A stretch of 64,000 nucleotides of DNA from Clostridia bacterium (GTDB lineage Bacteria > Bacillota > Clostridia > Christensenellales > Borkfalkiaceae), in the NCBI GenBank assembly GCA_028720205.1, contig JAQYLE010000014.1, forward strand, positions 39,676 to 103,675, written 5' to 3'. Within the stretch, counting starts at the first letter, position 1. Each line of letters opens with the position of its first letter. Made by a program: the position numbers and the translations under genes. Under the pieces are notes generated by a model, which worked only from the letters and a program-made list of their open reading frames with translations, was not told where the DNA came from and made no database searches. Below are positions 26,493 to 35,292 of this stretch, in pieces.

Positions 26493-26702
26493 AAATTCGC
26501 TCCTTCTTTGTTTATTTTTTCTTACGTTTTCACGCTGCGTTTAAAAAACGCTATTTCCTGAATGATCCGGTTTTATCCCAATTCAACGCGGCGTATTAAA
26601 AACACAACGCCGGCGCCGCAAAAAACGCCGCAACGGGTACCGCCGCGCCGATACATAACTGCACGGGCGTTAAACGCGCGTTTCGTTTTTCTGTTTTAAC
26701 GG

Positions 26703-26731
26703 TTGACAGTTAACGATACGGGTGTTATAAT
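26703..26731 (+). promoter_or_regulatory. consensus promoter of the TetR-family regulator
   Basis: Plus strand TTGACA (26703-26708), 17-base spacer, TATAAT (26726-26731), a perfect consensus. The spacer contains GTTAAC and the leader holds a TAACGTTA palindrome near 26799; either could be an operator for self-repression. The other part of the gap 26493-26863 shows no gene. Confidence 0.85.
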
Positions 26732-26863
26732 ATTATTATACAATATAGCACCTTTTCAAAAAACGAGCAAATACTCTTTTGTCTCCGCTGTAAGATAACG
26801 TTACACAATTTTTAATTTGTATAATTATTTTTACGCGCCGCGCACCGTAAGGAGAGAAACACC

Positions 26864-27442
26864 ATGGATAAACGGATCGTCAAGACGAAACGCAATATCA
26901 AAGAAACGTTTATAAAACTTCTGAACGCGAAAGCGTTCGAAAAAATTTCCGTAACCGAACTGTGCGAAAAGGGATGCGTGGGACGCATCACCTTTTATAC
27001 GTATTACGACGACAAATACGCGCTTGTCGACGAGATGATGGACGATTATATGCAGGAGGCGCTGGATAATTATCACCGCCTGCAAAAAGAAAAAAATCCC
27101 GCGAACAATCCGTTCGAGGGATATCTGAATATGCTCAGCGCAACGCTCGATCTGTATTTTTCCCACGTTGATTTTTTTTCGCACGCGCAGATCGAAACCA
27201 ATCCGTACCTGTACACTTCGTTTTACAACCGCGTGTTCGAAAATGCGTGTTTATACGTACAGCACCACCATGCGGGCATGAATCCGCGCTATTCCGCGCG
27301 CCGCACCACCATTTTATTATGCAACGGATTCTGGGGCATCGTTTCCGACGCCACGGCGGAAAAAAAGGACTTCGAACGCACGAAAAAAGAAATTTTCGAT
27401 ATGTACCGCGCCGTGCTCTCTTCCGACCTGTTTTGCAGATAA
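26864..27442 (+). CDS. TetR-family transcriptional regulator
   Basis: The first 55 residues form a TetR-type helix-turn-helix: TKRNIKETFIKLL, then FEKISVTELCE and a recognition part GRITFYTYYDDKYALVDEM. The C-terminal domain of about 135 residues is helical with several aromatic residues, as in ligand-binding domains of the TetR/AcrR-like TetR_C_8-type proteins. The RBS is AAGGAGAG. The partner gene and ligand are unknown. It is convergent with dusB. Confidence 0.85.
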   Translation: MDKRIVKTKRNIKETFIKLLNAKAFEKISVTELCEKGCVGRITFYTYYDDKYALVDEMMDDYMQEALDNYHRLQKEKNPANNPFEGYLNMLSATLDLYFSHVDFFSHAQIETNPYLYTSFYNRVFENACLYVQHHHAGMNPRYSARRTTILLCNGFWGIVSDATAEKKDFERTKKEIFDMYRAVLSSDLFCR

Positions 27443-27495
27443 GCCTTATTTTTAAACCTCAGGTTTCTTAATATCATACAGCCGTTGAACTTTTC

Positions 27496-28443
27496 TTACA
27501 GCCGATCGGCGATTTCCGCGGCGAGGGAAATTACTTCCGCGGGAGTTTTACATTCGAACAGCCGCGCTTTATACGCCGAGGCGTTCCGCGCGCCGCGCAG
27601 ATAAAACGCCGCCATTTTCCGCATAAACACCGTGGCGAATCTTTCGCCGTACAATGTTTCCGTCTCTTCCGTCTGCCTTTTTACCAGTTCGTAAAAAGGT
27701 TTTCTTTTTTCGCCCGAAAAATCGCAGAAAATCTGCGGATCGTACAGCGCCGCCCGCGCGATTGCCACGCCGTCCGCGCCCGTTTTATCCAGCATTTTTT
27801 CCGCGTCCGCTACGGAAAAAATACCGCCGTTGGCAATTACGGGCACGTTTACCGCACGTTTCACAGCCGCTATCGTTTTATAATCGGGCTCGCCCGAATA
27901 CATGTCCTGCCGCGTTCTGCCGTGCAGAATAATCGCGCTTGCGCCCGCGCCTTCCATACGCTTGCAGAATTCCGTCGCCACGATATTCTCGCGCGTTACG
28001 CCGATGCGGCATTTCACCGTAACGGTTTTTCCGCTTTTGATTGTTTCCGCAACGATTTTTTCCGCAAGGCGCGGATTTTCTAAAAGCGCGCTGCCCTCGC
28101 CGTTTTTGTAAATCTTCTGTACGGGGCACCCCATATTGATATCCGCTACGGCAAACGGCGCAAGTTCTTCGCTTTCGGCGGCGCGGCGCATAAAAACGGG
28201 GTCGTTCCCGAAAATCTGCACTCCCACTCGCCCTGTTTCTTCGGGCAACACGCTAAGCAGTTGTTTGGTGTTCTCGCTGCCGTGGCAAAGCCCCTTTGCG
28301 CTTACCATTTCGGTAAAACAAAACCCCGCTCCGCTTTCCAGCGCGATTTTCCTGAGCGGAGCGTTGGTATACCCTGCAAGCGGCGCAAGCCATACGTTGT
28401 TTTGTATTTCCGTTTTGCCTATGCGAACGCTATGTAGCCGCAC
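27496..28443 (-). CDS. dusB: tRNA-dihydrouridine synthase (DusB-like)
   Basis: This flavoenzyme reduces uridine to dihydrouridine in the tRNA D loop with NADPH. The TIM-barrel FMN motifs are APLAGYTNAPLR (residues 20-31), the catalytic-cysteine segment DINMGCPVQKI (Cys106), HGRTRQDMYSG and the phosphate-binding VIANGGI ... GADGVAIAR. The start is a GTG at 28443, 9 bases after AAGGAG. The length is 315 residues. In Bacillus, dusB lies near lysS; here it stands beside mazG with a 126-base gap. Confidence 0.93.
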   Translation of the reverse strand: MRLHSVRIGKTEIQNNVWLAPLAGYTNAPLRKIALESGAGFCFTEMVSAKGLCHGSENTKQLLSVLPEETGRVGVQIFGNDPVFMRRAAESEELAPFAVADINMGCPVQKIYKNGEGSALLENPRLAEKIVAETIKSGKTVTVKCRIGVTRENIVATEFCKRMEGAGASAIILHGRTRQDMYSGEPDYKTIAAVKRAVNVPVIANGGIFSVADAEKMLDKTGADGVAIARAALYDPQIFCDFSGEKRKPFYELVKRQTEETETLYGERFATVFMRKMAAFYLRGARNASAYKARLFECKTPAEVISLAAEIADRL

Positions 28444-28569
28444 TTTATTGTCTCCTTATTTCCGGTGATAGTCATACCGTTCGCCGTATCCGCGGTTTCG
28501 TTAATGCGCATTTTGCCGTTAGTTCCGCCTATACCCCGCCTGTTTTTTATACAGCCGAAAAAGCCGCGA

Positions 28570-30051
28570 CTATACCCCTTTCGTTTTTTCTTCCGCTTTT
28601 ACCTTGGCGTAATACGCGTCGCGTTCTTCTTTCGTTAAAGCGTTTACATCTTTGTTATCCGCCAGCACGGCGCTTTCGTACGCCGTATAGCGGCGCTGAA
28701 CCTTTTTAACGGTATCCAGAAGCGCTTCCTCGCCGTCCGCGCCTACCGCGCGAGAAAGCGTAGCCATGCAAAAAAGCGCGTCGCCGAGTTCCTCCGCAAC
28801 CTTCTTTTTGTCGCCTTGCCCCGCGGCGTATTTTTCCGTTTCCGCTTTCAGTTCGGCAAGTTCTTCTTCCAAAGCGGCTTTCGCGCCTTCAAACGTCGGT
28901 TTGTCCCAACCGCCGCGCTCCACGCGCTTTGCAACCTTTTGCGCCTGCATCAGCGCCGGAAAGCACTTCGGCACGTCGCATACCGATTTGGAAAAGGTGT
29001 CCTGGCTCTTTTCTATCATCTTGTTTTTATCCCATACTTTTAACGCGCTTTCCGCGTCCGTCGCGGCGTCGCCGCCGAACACGTGCGTATGACGGGTGAT
29101 GAGTTTTTCGCAAAGTTCGGTAACCACGTCGGTAAAATCGAAAGCGCCCTGTTCCTCTTTCAGTACGGAATGAAACGCCACCTGCATCAGAAGATCGCCC
29201 GTCTCCTCGCGGATTTTGTCGTCGTCTTTTAAATTGATTGCGTCCAGCAGTTCGTACGCTTCCTCCACCACGTTCATGCGAATACTTTCGCTCGTCTGCA
29301 CTTTATCCCACGGGCATCCGTCCTCCGGGCGGCGCAAGCGGCGCAGTATGGTAAACACGTCGTATACCGTAAAGCGTTTCTTTTTTAAAAGTTCCGTTTT
29401 TTCCACCGCTACCGCGCAACGGCAGTCGTACGTTTTTTGCCTGTCCAACTCGAACAGGCGTATTTTTTTCGCTCTTTTCCCCTCTTCGCCGTTCAGGCGG
29501 ATAAACAAAACTTCGCTCTCCTCGCCAAAGCGGCGGGAAAGCAATAATTTCACGTCGGCGGCAAGATCCGCCCCGTCGATATCATATACGATAAGCGGCG
29601 CGCCGAGCCCTTCGGCAAGCGCGGTTTCCTGCGCTTCGCTCGCCGCAACCGACTGATACGAACAAGTAGAAAACGCCGCCAGATCGGCTATCGCCGCCGT
29701 TTTGGAAACGCCGTTTATTATGCGCACGTTCTTCTTTCCCGCACGGCGAAGCAACTCCTTTACCGAATTATCCTCGCTTGCCGAGCCGTCCACCAGATAC
29801 GCCGCGTTTTCGCGGTATTTCAGCACTTCGTCCGCCAGATTTTTATTCAGCGTTTGAAACGTGCGACTTTTTTTATACACGTAATCCAGCGTTTCGTGCG
29901 GTACGTTCAACGCCTTTACGCCGCCGTACGAGGGCGTTTGCGCCGTACGCACGAGTATTTTCCCGCCCGATGCCGCCGTTTTTAAAATCGCCTCTTCGCC
30001 CGCTTTGGTTAAATCTCCTTCTTTTACGCCTAAACCTATCACCGTAATCAT
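28570..30051 (-). CDS. mazG: MazG nucleotide pyrophosphohydrolase fused to tetrapyrrole-methylase-like domain (YabN type)
   Basis: The C-terminal 260 residues are a MazG house-cleaning enzyme that hydrolyses (d)NTPs to monophosphates: GCPWDKVQT, EEAYELLDAI and EETGDLLMQVAFHS, then a second MazG-like half with EELGDALFCM. The first 220 residues form a divergent tetrapyrrole (corrin/porphyrin) methylase-like domain (TVIGLGVKEGDL start). This fusion is the YabN form of Firmicutes. In Bacillus yabN follows the spoVB-like yabM, and the same order is seen here with a 36-base gap. Confidence 0.93.
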   Translation of the reverse strand: MITVIGLGVKEGDLTKAGEEAILKTAASGGKILVRTAQTPSYGGVKALNVPHETLDYVYKKSRTFQTLNKNLADEVLKYRENAAYLVDGSASEDNSVKELLRRAGKKNVRIINGVSKTAAIADLAAFSTCSYQSVAASEAQETALAEGLGAPLIVYDIDGADLAADVKLLLSRRFGEESEVLFIRLNGEEGKRAKKIRLFELDRQKTYDCRCAVAVEKTELLKKKRFTVYDVFTILRRLRRPEDGCPWDKVQTSESIRMNVVEEAYELLDAINLKDDDKIREETGDLLMQVAFHSVLKEEQGAFDFTDVVTELCEKLITRHTHVFGGDAATDAESALKVWDKNKMIEKSQDTFSKSVCDVPKCFPALMQAQKVAKRVERGGWDKPTFEGAKAALEEELAELKAETEKYAAGQGDKKKVAEELGDALFCMATLSRAVGADGEEALLDTVKKVQRRYTAYESAVLADNKDVNALTKEERDAYYAKVKAEEKTKGV

Positions 30052-30087
30052 TTTTTTCGCCTTCGTTAAACTTTGTTTTTTCGCCTT

Positions 30088-31521
30088 TTATACTTGATTT
30101 TTACGCATTCTTTTCCGTGCGGGCAACAATTCCGCCGCGCCGTCCCGCGCCGCTCTTGCGCTCTGCCGCGCGTCAACCCGCTGATTTCCCGACGTATTCT
30201 CCCCGCGTTTTTCACCGCGGAATACGGATAAATTATACAACAATATCAGCAAAAAAGCAAGGAAATATTCCCCGACTTCCGCAATCGCCGCGCCGTTTAC
30301 CGAAAATTTTGCCGCGCCGACAAGCAGTAAATCCAGAAACAGTCGGAACAGACACGCCGTTCCCCAACACGCCGCGCCGACGCGCGGACGGTTCAAAGCG
30401 GTAAGACCGGCGGAAAGCGTTTGCGCCAACGAATAAAACAATACGCCCGGCAAGGCGGTTCTTATACAGCAAACAAGCACAGCCTGTTCCTGCGGCGTAA
30501 GCGACGAAAAAAGAATTTTTATTGCAAGCGGCGAAAAAGCAAACAGACACGCGCATGCAGGCAACGCTACCGCCGCGTTGAGAAAACACGCATACGCGAT
30601 TTTTTTTCCGCACGCCGCCGCGCCGTTTTGTTTCGCCTCCGCCGACAGATCCGGAATCGCCGCGGCGGCTACGCCGCGGCAAAGCGTTGCGGGCAGAAGC
30701 GATATGCTTGCCGCCGTTCCGGAAAACAAACCGTACAACGCCGTGGGATTTGCCTCGTACGCGGCCAACAGGCGCGGCAACAACAAACTTTCGATAAACC
30801 CGGTAAACGGCAACGTTGCCGCCGAAAGCGTGACGGGCAACGTAAACGATAAAATTTTTTTTGCGCCGTATTCCCGCGATACGGGCGCGAAAAGCAGATT
30901 TTCTCCTATGGCGGAGGACTTCTTTTTAAAACAAAATAGCGTTAAACATTCCGCGCCGACGGAAAGAGTCGCGGCAAAACAAAGCATCGTTACCGCACGT
31001 TTCACGTCGTTTTTGAAAAGCAGACAAAACAACAAGGAAAAAATTATTTTTACCGCCTGCGCCGCCACCTCGGAAACGGCGGAAGGAAGCATATTGTCCG
31101 CGCCCTGAAAGCCGCCGTTTTGCACCGAGGCGATACACGCAATCGGTACGGCGGGCGCCAACGCCGCGTAAGCCGTAGCGCTTTCCCGTGCGCCGTTTAC
31201 AAGCAGCGGAAATATCGCCAACAAAACGCCGCCGCACACGCCCACCCAAAAAAACAAGGAAAAATACGCTTTTACCAGCGGCTTTTCGTTTTTTTTCAAA
31301 GCGCGCAATTCCGCCGTCTGCTTGGAAAGCGCAGACGTTATTCCCGCCGAACAAAGCGTTACGGCAAACGCATAAAACGCATACGTACGTTGATACAATC
31401 CTAATCCGTAACACCCGATCAGAGTGATCAGAGGAATACGGAACATCGCCCCGAGCGCTTTTACCGCCACGCCGGAAACGCCCGCAACCGCCGCGCCGCG
31501 CACAAAAGTCTTTCGTTTCAT
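30088..31521 (-). CDS. SpoVB/YabM-like lipid-linked oligosaccharide flippase (MOP superfamily)
   Basis: The 477-residue protein has 12-14 membrane spans with the MOP/MATE-type start (KTFVRGAAVAGVSGVAVKALG … RIPL) and a Pro/Gly pattern typical of SpoVB, YabM and MurJ-like flippases. These move lipid-linked wall or polysaccharide precursors across the membrane; SpoVB acts in spore cortex synthesis. It lies directly upstream of mazG as yabM does in Bacillus. Whether it is the sporulation SpoVB or a general wall flippase cannot be settled here. The C-terminal 30 residues are basic and Ala/Arg-rich. Confidence 0.85.
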   Translation of the reverse strand: MKRKTFVRGAAVAGVSGVAVKALGAMFRIPLITLIGCYGLGLYQRTYAFYAFAVTLCSAGITSALSKQTAELRALKKNEKPLVKAYFSLFFWVGVCGGVLLAIFPLLVNGARESATAYAALAPAVPIACIASVQNGGFQGADNMLPSAVSEVAAQAVKIIFSLLFCLLFKNDVKRAVTMLCFAATLSVGAECLTLFCFKKKSSAIGENLLFAPVSREYGAKKILSFTLPVTLSAATLPFTGFIESLLLPRLLAAYEANPTALYGLFSGTAASISLLPATLCRGVAAAAIPDLSAEAKQNGAAACGKKIAYACFLNAAVALPACACLFAFSPLAIKILFSSLTPQEQAVLVCCIRTALPGVLFYSLAQTLSAGLTALNRPRVGAACWGTACLFRLFLDLLLVGAAKFSVNGAAIAEVGEYFLAFLLILLYNLSVFRGEKRGENTSGNQRVDARQSARAARDGAAELLPARKRMRKNQV

Positions 31522-31602
31522 ATCCCTATTTTGCGCGTGTTCGCGGCAAATATGCGAAAAATATATCTCTTTTCCCGTCGCCTTTCTTTCAAAAAAACAT
31601 TG

Positions 31603-31637
31603 AAAAAACGCGTTGCCCTTAACGATCGGGTAACGCG
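31603..31637 (-). terminator. terminator downstream of fmdB-like gene
   Basis: The arms at 31609-31618 (CGCGTTGCCC) and 31628-31637 pair over 10 bases including one G-T, followed by six T on the minus strand. Confidence 0.75.
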
Positions 31638-31671
31638 CCGTTAACCAATATATACGGTCAGCCTCTGTCTG

Positions 31672-31869
31672 TCAGCCGCAGCCTCCGCAGGTAGAGCAGT
31701 GCCCCGTGCAGTTCTTGCTGCGTTTGCCCGTGGAAGAATACATTTCGCCCGAGTAATCGCGTTCGGTCTCGCCGCCGCAATCGGGGCAGCATACGCTGTC
31801 GGTATACGTTTTTACCAGTTCTTCAAAGCGTTTTCCGCATTTTTTGCATTTGTACTGTAAGATAGGCAT
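31672..31869 (-). CDS. FmdB-like putative regulatory zinc-ribbon protein
   Basis: From the ATG at 31869 (after AGAGGA) the product is 65 residues. The N-terminus PILQYKCKKCGKRFEEL and the CPDCG pair are the FmdB family zinc ribbon (CxxC...CxxC). A Cys-rich end, CTGHCSTCGGCG, adds possible metal ligands. The open frame continues 35 codons upstream without a ribosome site and I exclude that part. The family is found next to amide-metabolism genes but its role is poorly defined. Confidence 0.8.
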   Translation of the reverse strand: MPILQYKCKKCGKRFEELVKTYTDSVCCPDCGGETERDYSGEMYSSTGKRSKNCTGHCSTCGGCG

Positions 31870-31981
31870 TTTTTTATCCTCTTGTTTCCGCGCGCGCCGC
31901 GCCGCCGTTTTTTTATTGTACGTAACGATATATACGTGCATATTATACTCCTTTTCGTTAAAAAACGCAAGCATTCAGCGT

Positions 31982-33460
31982 TTACACAATGGCTTTTCCC
32001 TCTAAAAACGAGGAAACCAGCCCCGAAACGTCCACGCCAGCCTTTTCGAACGCCGCCACAAGGTGCGCCGGCGCCGCCGTCTGATACGCGCATGCGGAAT
32101 AATAATTTTTCAGCGCCTTCTGCGTTTTTGTTTTGCCCACCGAATTTTCCAGAGCGGAAAACAACATCAACCCTTTATCGTACGCAATCGCGCGGTATTC
32201 GTAATCGCCCACGTACTCTTTCAAAGAACGGCTCATACGCGTGTCAGCGCCGCCGAACACGCGCGTATACACGCTGTAATACGCGTGATATTCCTTTTCC
32301 GCCGCCTGCAAAAGCGCGCTTTTTTCAATGCCGTAATCTTTATGCGCGTCGAAAAAACACGCCGCGGAATACTCGGCAAGCCCTTCGTCCTGCCACGCTT
32401 CTTCCGCCTGATTGCTTCCCACTACGGCGTACCACCATTGGTGCGCCGTTTCGTGCGCGATAACGTAATTTTTGTTTTTACCGCTGAGTTCGCGGGAAAT
32501 AAAGCAGAGCGCGGGATATTCCATACCTCCGTAACAAAATCCCGTCTGCACTACCGCGTAAGTAGAATACGGGTACTCTCCGTAACTGTTCGAATAGTAC
32601 GTAAGCGCCTCGCACGCCGCCTGCAACGATTTTTCGGCGTCGTCATCGGCTACGTAACAGTATTTGACGGCAACGCTTTTCGTCTCCCCTAACGTTATCG
32701 TCTTTTCTTCCGTCCGGAACTTATCGGAAAGCACAAACGCGAAATCGCGCATATTTTTGCCTTGGTAACGACACGTTTTTTTGCCGTTTACGCTATCGCA
32801 GGAAATTTCCTCGCCCGAAGCCGCCGCCGTATACTCTTCGGGAAACGTAAGCGACACGTTGAAGTCGGCGCAGTCGGAAACGAACGGATCGCCGTCGTTG
32901 TAATATACCGTTTCGTAAAACGCCCCGTCTTTACCGCTTCTGCCGCAGACGATGGGAAAGAAATTCCCGAAATTTACCGCGCCTTCCGAAGATATGCCGA
33001 AGCGGTGATTGATTTTGGGCAAAACGGCGGTAAACGTCATGTGAATTTTTACGCTTTCGCCCTGCGCGATCGGCGCGGCGAGAGCAACGCAAAGCAAGTT
33101 TTTATCTTCGCCCTCCACCGCCCATTCGCCGCCGCCCGTAACGCTTTGCACCGTAATGCCGCCGTACGACTTTCCGGCGTAAAACGCCGCGCTTTCCGCG
33201 CTTTCGCTTACGGGCCGGTATACGGCGTCCTCGCGGTACGCGTTGGGCCAGAGATTGAATTTCAGCGCGGAAAGCGGCGTTTCGTTGCGGTTTTCGAATT
33301 CCACGATCTCTTCGCCGGAAAGCGTTGCTTCTTCCGGCGAGTATTCTAAAGTCAGATCGTATTTTATCGCCGCGCTTTGCTCCCGTTTTTTACAGGAAGC
33401 GCCCCACGGCGCTATGACTAAAATAAATAAAAAACAGAAGATAACACGCAATTTTTTCAT
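31982..33460 (-). CDS. M1-family zinc metallopeptidase, lipoprotein
   Basis: The protein (492 residues) starts with a lipoprotein signal (lipobox GASC, Cys23), so it should be attached outside the membrane. The M1 hallmarks are GGMEYP (residues 311-316), the zinc site HETAH (336-340) and the third ligand Glu359 in WQDEGLAEY, at the canonical 18-residue spacing. It therefore cleaves N-terminal residues from peptides, probably extracellular ones. It is shorter than classic aminopeptidase N, lacking the large C-terminal helical domain. GGGAGG precedes the ATG. Confidence 0.9.
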   Translation of the reverse strand: MKKLRVIFCFLFILVIAPWGASCKKREQSAAIKYDLTLEYSPEEATLSGEEIVEFENRNETPLSALKFNLWPNAYREDAVYRPVSESAESAAFYAGKSYGGITVQSVTGGGEWAVEGEDKNLLCVALAAPIAQGESVKIHMTFTAVLPKINHRFGISSEGAVNFGNFFPIVCGRSGKDGAFYETVYYNDGDPFVSDCADFNVSLTFPEEYTAAASGEEISCDSVNGKKTCRYQGKNMRDFAFVLSDKFRTEEKTITLGETKSVAVKYCYVADDDAEKSLQAACEALTYYSNSYGEYPYSTYAVVQTGFCYGGMEYPALCFISRELSGKNKNYVIAHETAHQWWYAVVGSNQAEEAWQDEGLAEYSAACFFDAHKDYGIEKSALLQAAEKEYHAYYSVYTRVFGGADTRMSRSLKEYVGDYEYRAIAYDKGLMLFSALENSVGKTKTQKALKNYYSACAYQTAAPAHLVAAFEKAGVDVSGLVSSFLEGKAIV

Positions 33461-33560
33461 AAAAATAACCTCCCGAAATATTTCTTCCGGCAGGTTATTT
33501 TATGAAACGCGCGCGTTGAATATGCCGCTTTTTTCGTCTCTTTTTTCTTGCGGGTTATGC

Positions 33561-34214
33561 TTATTTTTCCTCCATCGTTAAAAACGAAGCGGGGTCTACC
33601 GCGGAACCGTTCTGCAATACTTCGAAATGCAGGTGCGCGCCTTCTTTGTATTCCGCGCCCGTCGCCGCCGCAACCGTACCGATCGCCTGACCGCGCGTTA
33701 TCGTGTCTCCCGCTTTTAAATTCGCCGCCACGTCCACGTATTCGTACACCGTGTATACGTTATCCGCATGACGAATCACGATTTTCCCTCCGCAGAGCAG
33801 ATCGGAAGAATACGTTTCTTCCACCACGCCGTCGTCCGCCGCAAATACGGTATCTCCCGCCGTTGCCGAAAAATCGATGCCGCTATGCAGATGATAACAA
33901 TTCAGCGTTTTATTGTAATAAAATTCGTACTGATTTAAAACGTTCATCTCCGCCACGGGCGAATAAAACCCTTCGGGCTCTACGATTACCGGTTCGTCCG
34001 GCGTTACCGGGTCTGCGGGGCCGACCGGATCGTCCGGCGTTACGGGTTCTTCGCTCTGCGAAGGATCGGGCGCCTCGATAACGTTTTGCTTTTTACCCGA
34101 CAGCGCAATCGCCGTAATTACGATTGCCGCCGCAAGCAATACCGCGATACAACCTAAAATCGCATAAAAATACGATCTCGTACCTTTTTTTTCCGTTTTT
34201 TCGTGTTCTTTCAT
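33561..34214 (-). CDS. SpoIIQ-like membrane-anchored M23 (LytM) protein
   Basis: The 217-residue protein has one N-terminal membrane span (residues 16-39), a Pro/Asp-rich linker and an M23 domain. Zinc ligand motifs HSGID (110-114) and HLHFE (His194, His196) are intact, but the usual catalytic His of the YxH motif is replaced (TVYEYVD, Tyr at 159). SpoIIQ, which links mother cell and forespore in engulfment, often has altered active sites. The next gene upstream on the same strand resembles YwmB, which in Bacillus lies near spoIID and spoIIQ. I infer a SpoIIQ role; a general wall endopeptidase is the alternative. Confidence 0.68.
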   Translation of the reverse strand: MKEHEKTEKKGTRSYFYAILGCIAVLLAAAIVITAIALSGKKQNVIEAPDPSQSEEPVTPDDPVGPADPVTPDEPVIVEPEGFYSPVAEMNVLNQYEFYYNKTLNCYHLHSGIDFSATAGDTVFAADDGVVEETYSSDLLCGGKIVIRHADNVYTVYEYVDVAANLKAGDTITRGQAIGTVAAATGAEYKEGAHLHFEVLQNGSAVDPASFLTMEEK

Positions 34215-34314
34215 TATGTTTATTTCTCCTTTAAATATTTTTTCTATGTAGATTGTTGCCTCGTTTCCTTTATTTTATACAATCTCGTTTTACTTTCTTT
34301 TATGCCGCCGCGCT

Positions 34315-34791
34315 TCAATATCCCCCGAAAATCAGCGGAACGCCTGCGCGCACTTCGTTATCTTTTACGAAAATATGAAGATTTACCGCTTCTCCGCCGA
34401 CGATTTTACATTGCGCCGAACCGATTTTCGGCGAATAACAATAGTACGAAACGCCGCCGCCCGCGTTTTCCGTAATGCGCGGTTCTGCGCCGTAAAAAGA
34501 GAGAATCCGCCGCGCCGCTTCTTTCCCCGTCTCTTTTCCGCCCGTTTGAATAATTACCGTTTCGCCGCTGATAAACGGCAGATCGGCAAGGGTTTCGCCG
34601 CGAGTAAAACGCGCCGAGGAAGAATCGGAATACAGCGCGTATTCCCGCCGCGTTTTTTCGCCACCCGCCGGGGACAACGAAACGAGCGGACGCGACAGCG
34701 GCAAGGAAAGCGCCGTAATCACCGCGAAGGAAAATGCCGTTGCAAGAAACGCCCACGTTTTTACGCATACGTTTTTAATAAAAAGCCGCAT
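34315..34791 (-). CDS. YwmB-like (TATA-box-fold) exported protein
   Basis: This 158-residue protein has a hydrophobic N-terminal segment (residues 10-32), probably a signal peptide or anchor. The C-terminal part resembles YwmB of Bacillus: a repeated alpha-beta half ending in VNLHIFVKDNEVRAGVPLIFGGY, comparable with the family's LGTPxI...Y end (the comparison is from memory). It is shorter than YwmB (about 245). Its position, 100 bases before the SpoIIQ-like gene, agrees with the ywmB-spoIID-spoIIQ neighbourhood known in spore formers. Function is unknown; the family call is moderate. Confidence 0.5.
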   Translation of the reverse strand: MRLFIKNVCVKTWAFLATAFSFAVITALSLPLSRPLVSLSPAGGEKTRREYALYSDSSSARFTRGETLADLPFISGETVIIQTGGKETGKEAARRILSFYGAEPRITENAGGGVSYYCYSPKIGSAQCKIVGGEAVNLHIFVKDNEVRAGVPLIFGGY

Positions 34792-34890
34792 AAAAAATCC
34801 CTCCGCTTTCTTTGAAGCGAAAGGATTATTGCCGCAATCTTTTTCTTTTATACGTTTTTTATTTTTTTTCGCGCGAAAGCGAAAAAACGC

Positions 34891-35241
34891 TTACATTTCG
34901 GGCAGTTTTTCACCTCCCAAAAGATGAATGTGCAAATGATGCACCGTCTGTCCCGCGTCGTCGCCCTGATTGATAATTACGCGGTATCCGCCCGATAAGC
35001 CCAGCGAATCTTTCAATTCCGGGATTTTCAAAAAGCATTCTTTCAACGTTTCCGCGCGCTCCGCGTTCAGATCGGCAAGATGCGCGTAATGCTCTTTGGG
35101 AATACAAAGATAATGATATTTCGCTTTCGGCTCCACGTCGCGGATAACGATCATCTTTTCGTCCTCGTACAAACGCGGCGAAGGAATTTCCCCCGCGATA
35201 ATCTTACAAAATACACAATTTTTATCCGAATGTTTATTCAT
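34891..35241 (-). CDS. hinT: HIT-family nucleotide hydrolase (HinT)
   Basis: The 116-residue protein has the HinT start CVFCKIIAGEIPS (zinc-binding Cys pair) and the histidine triad VHHLHIHLLGG at the end. HinT enzymes hydrolyse nucleoside phosphoramidates and acyl-adenylates. It follows mtaB by 51 bases and is the last gene of the prmA-rsmE-mtaB-hinT group, a Firmicutes order. Confidence 0.95.
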   Translation of the reverse strand: MNKHSDKNCVFCKIIAGEIPSPRLYEDEKMIVIRDVEPKAKYHYLCIPKEHYAHLADLNAERAETLKECFLKIPELKDSLGLSGGYRVIINQGDDAGQTVHHLHIHLLGGEKLPEM

Positions 35242-35292
35242 ATGTTTTCGCCCTCCTTACGGCGTTTATTATTTCTTCCGCTTCCCGTTTTT

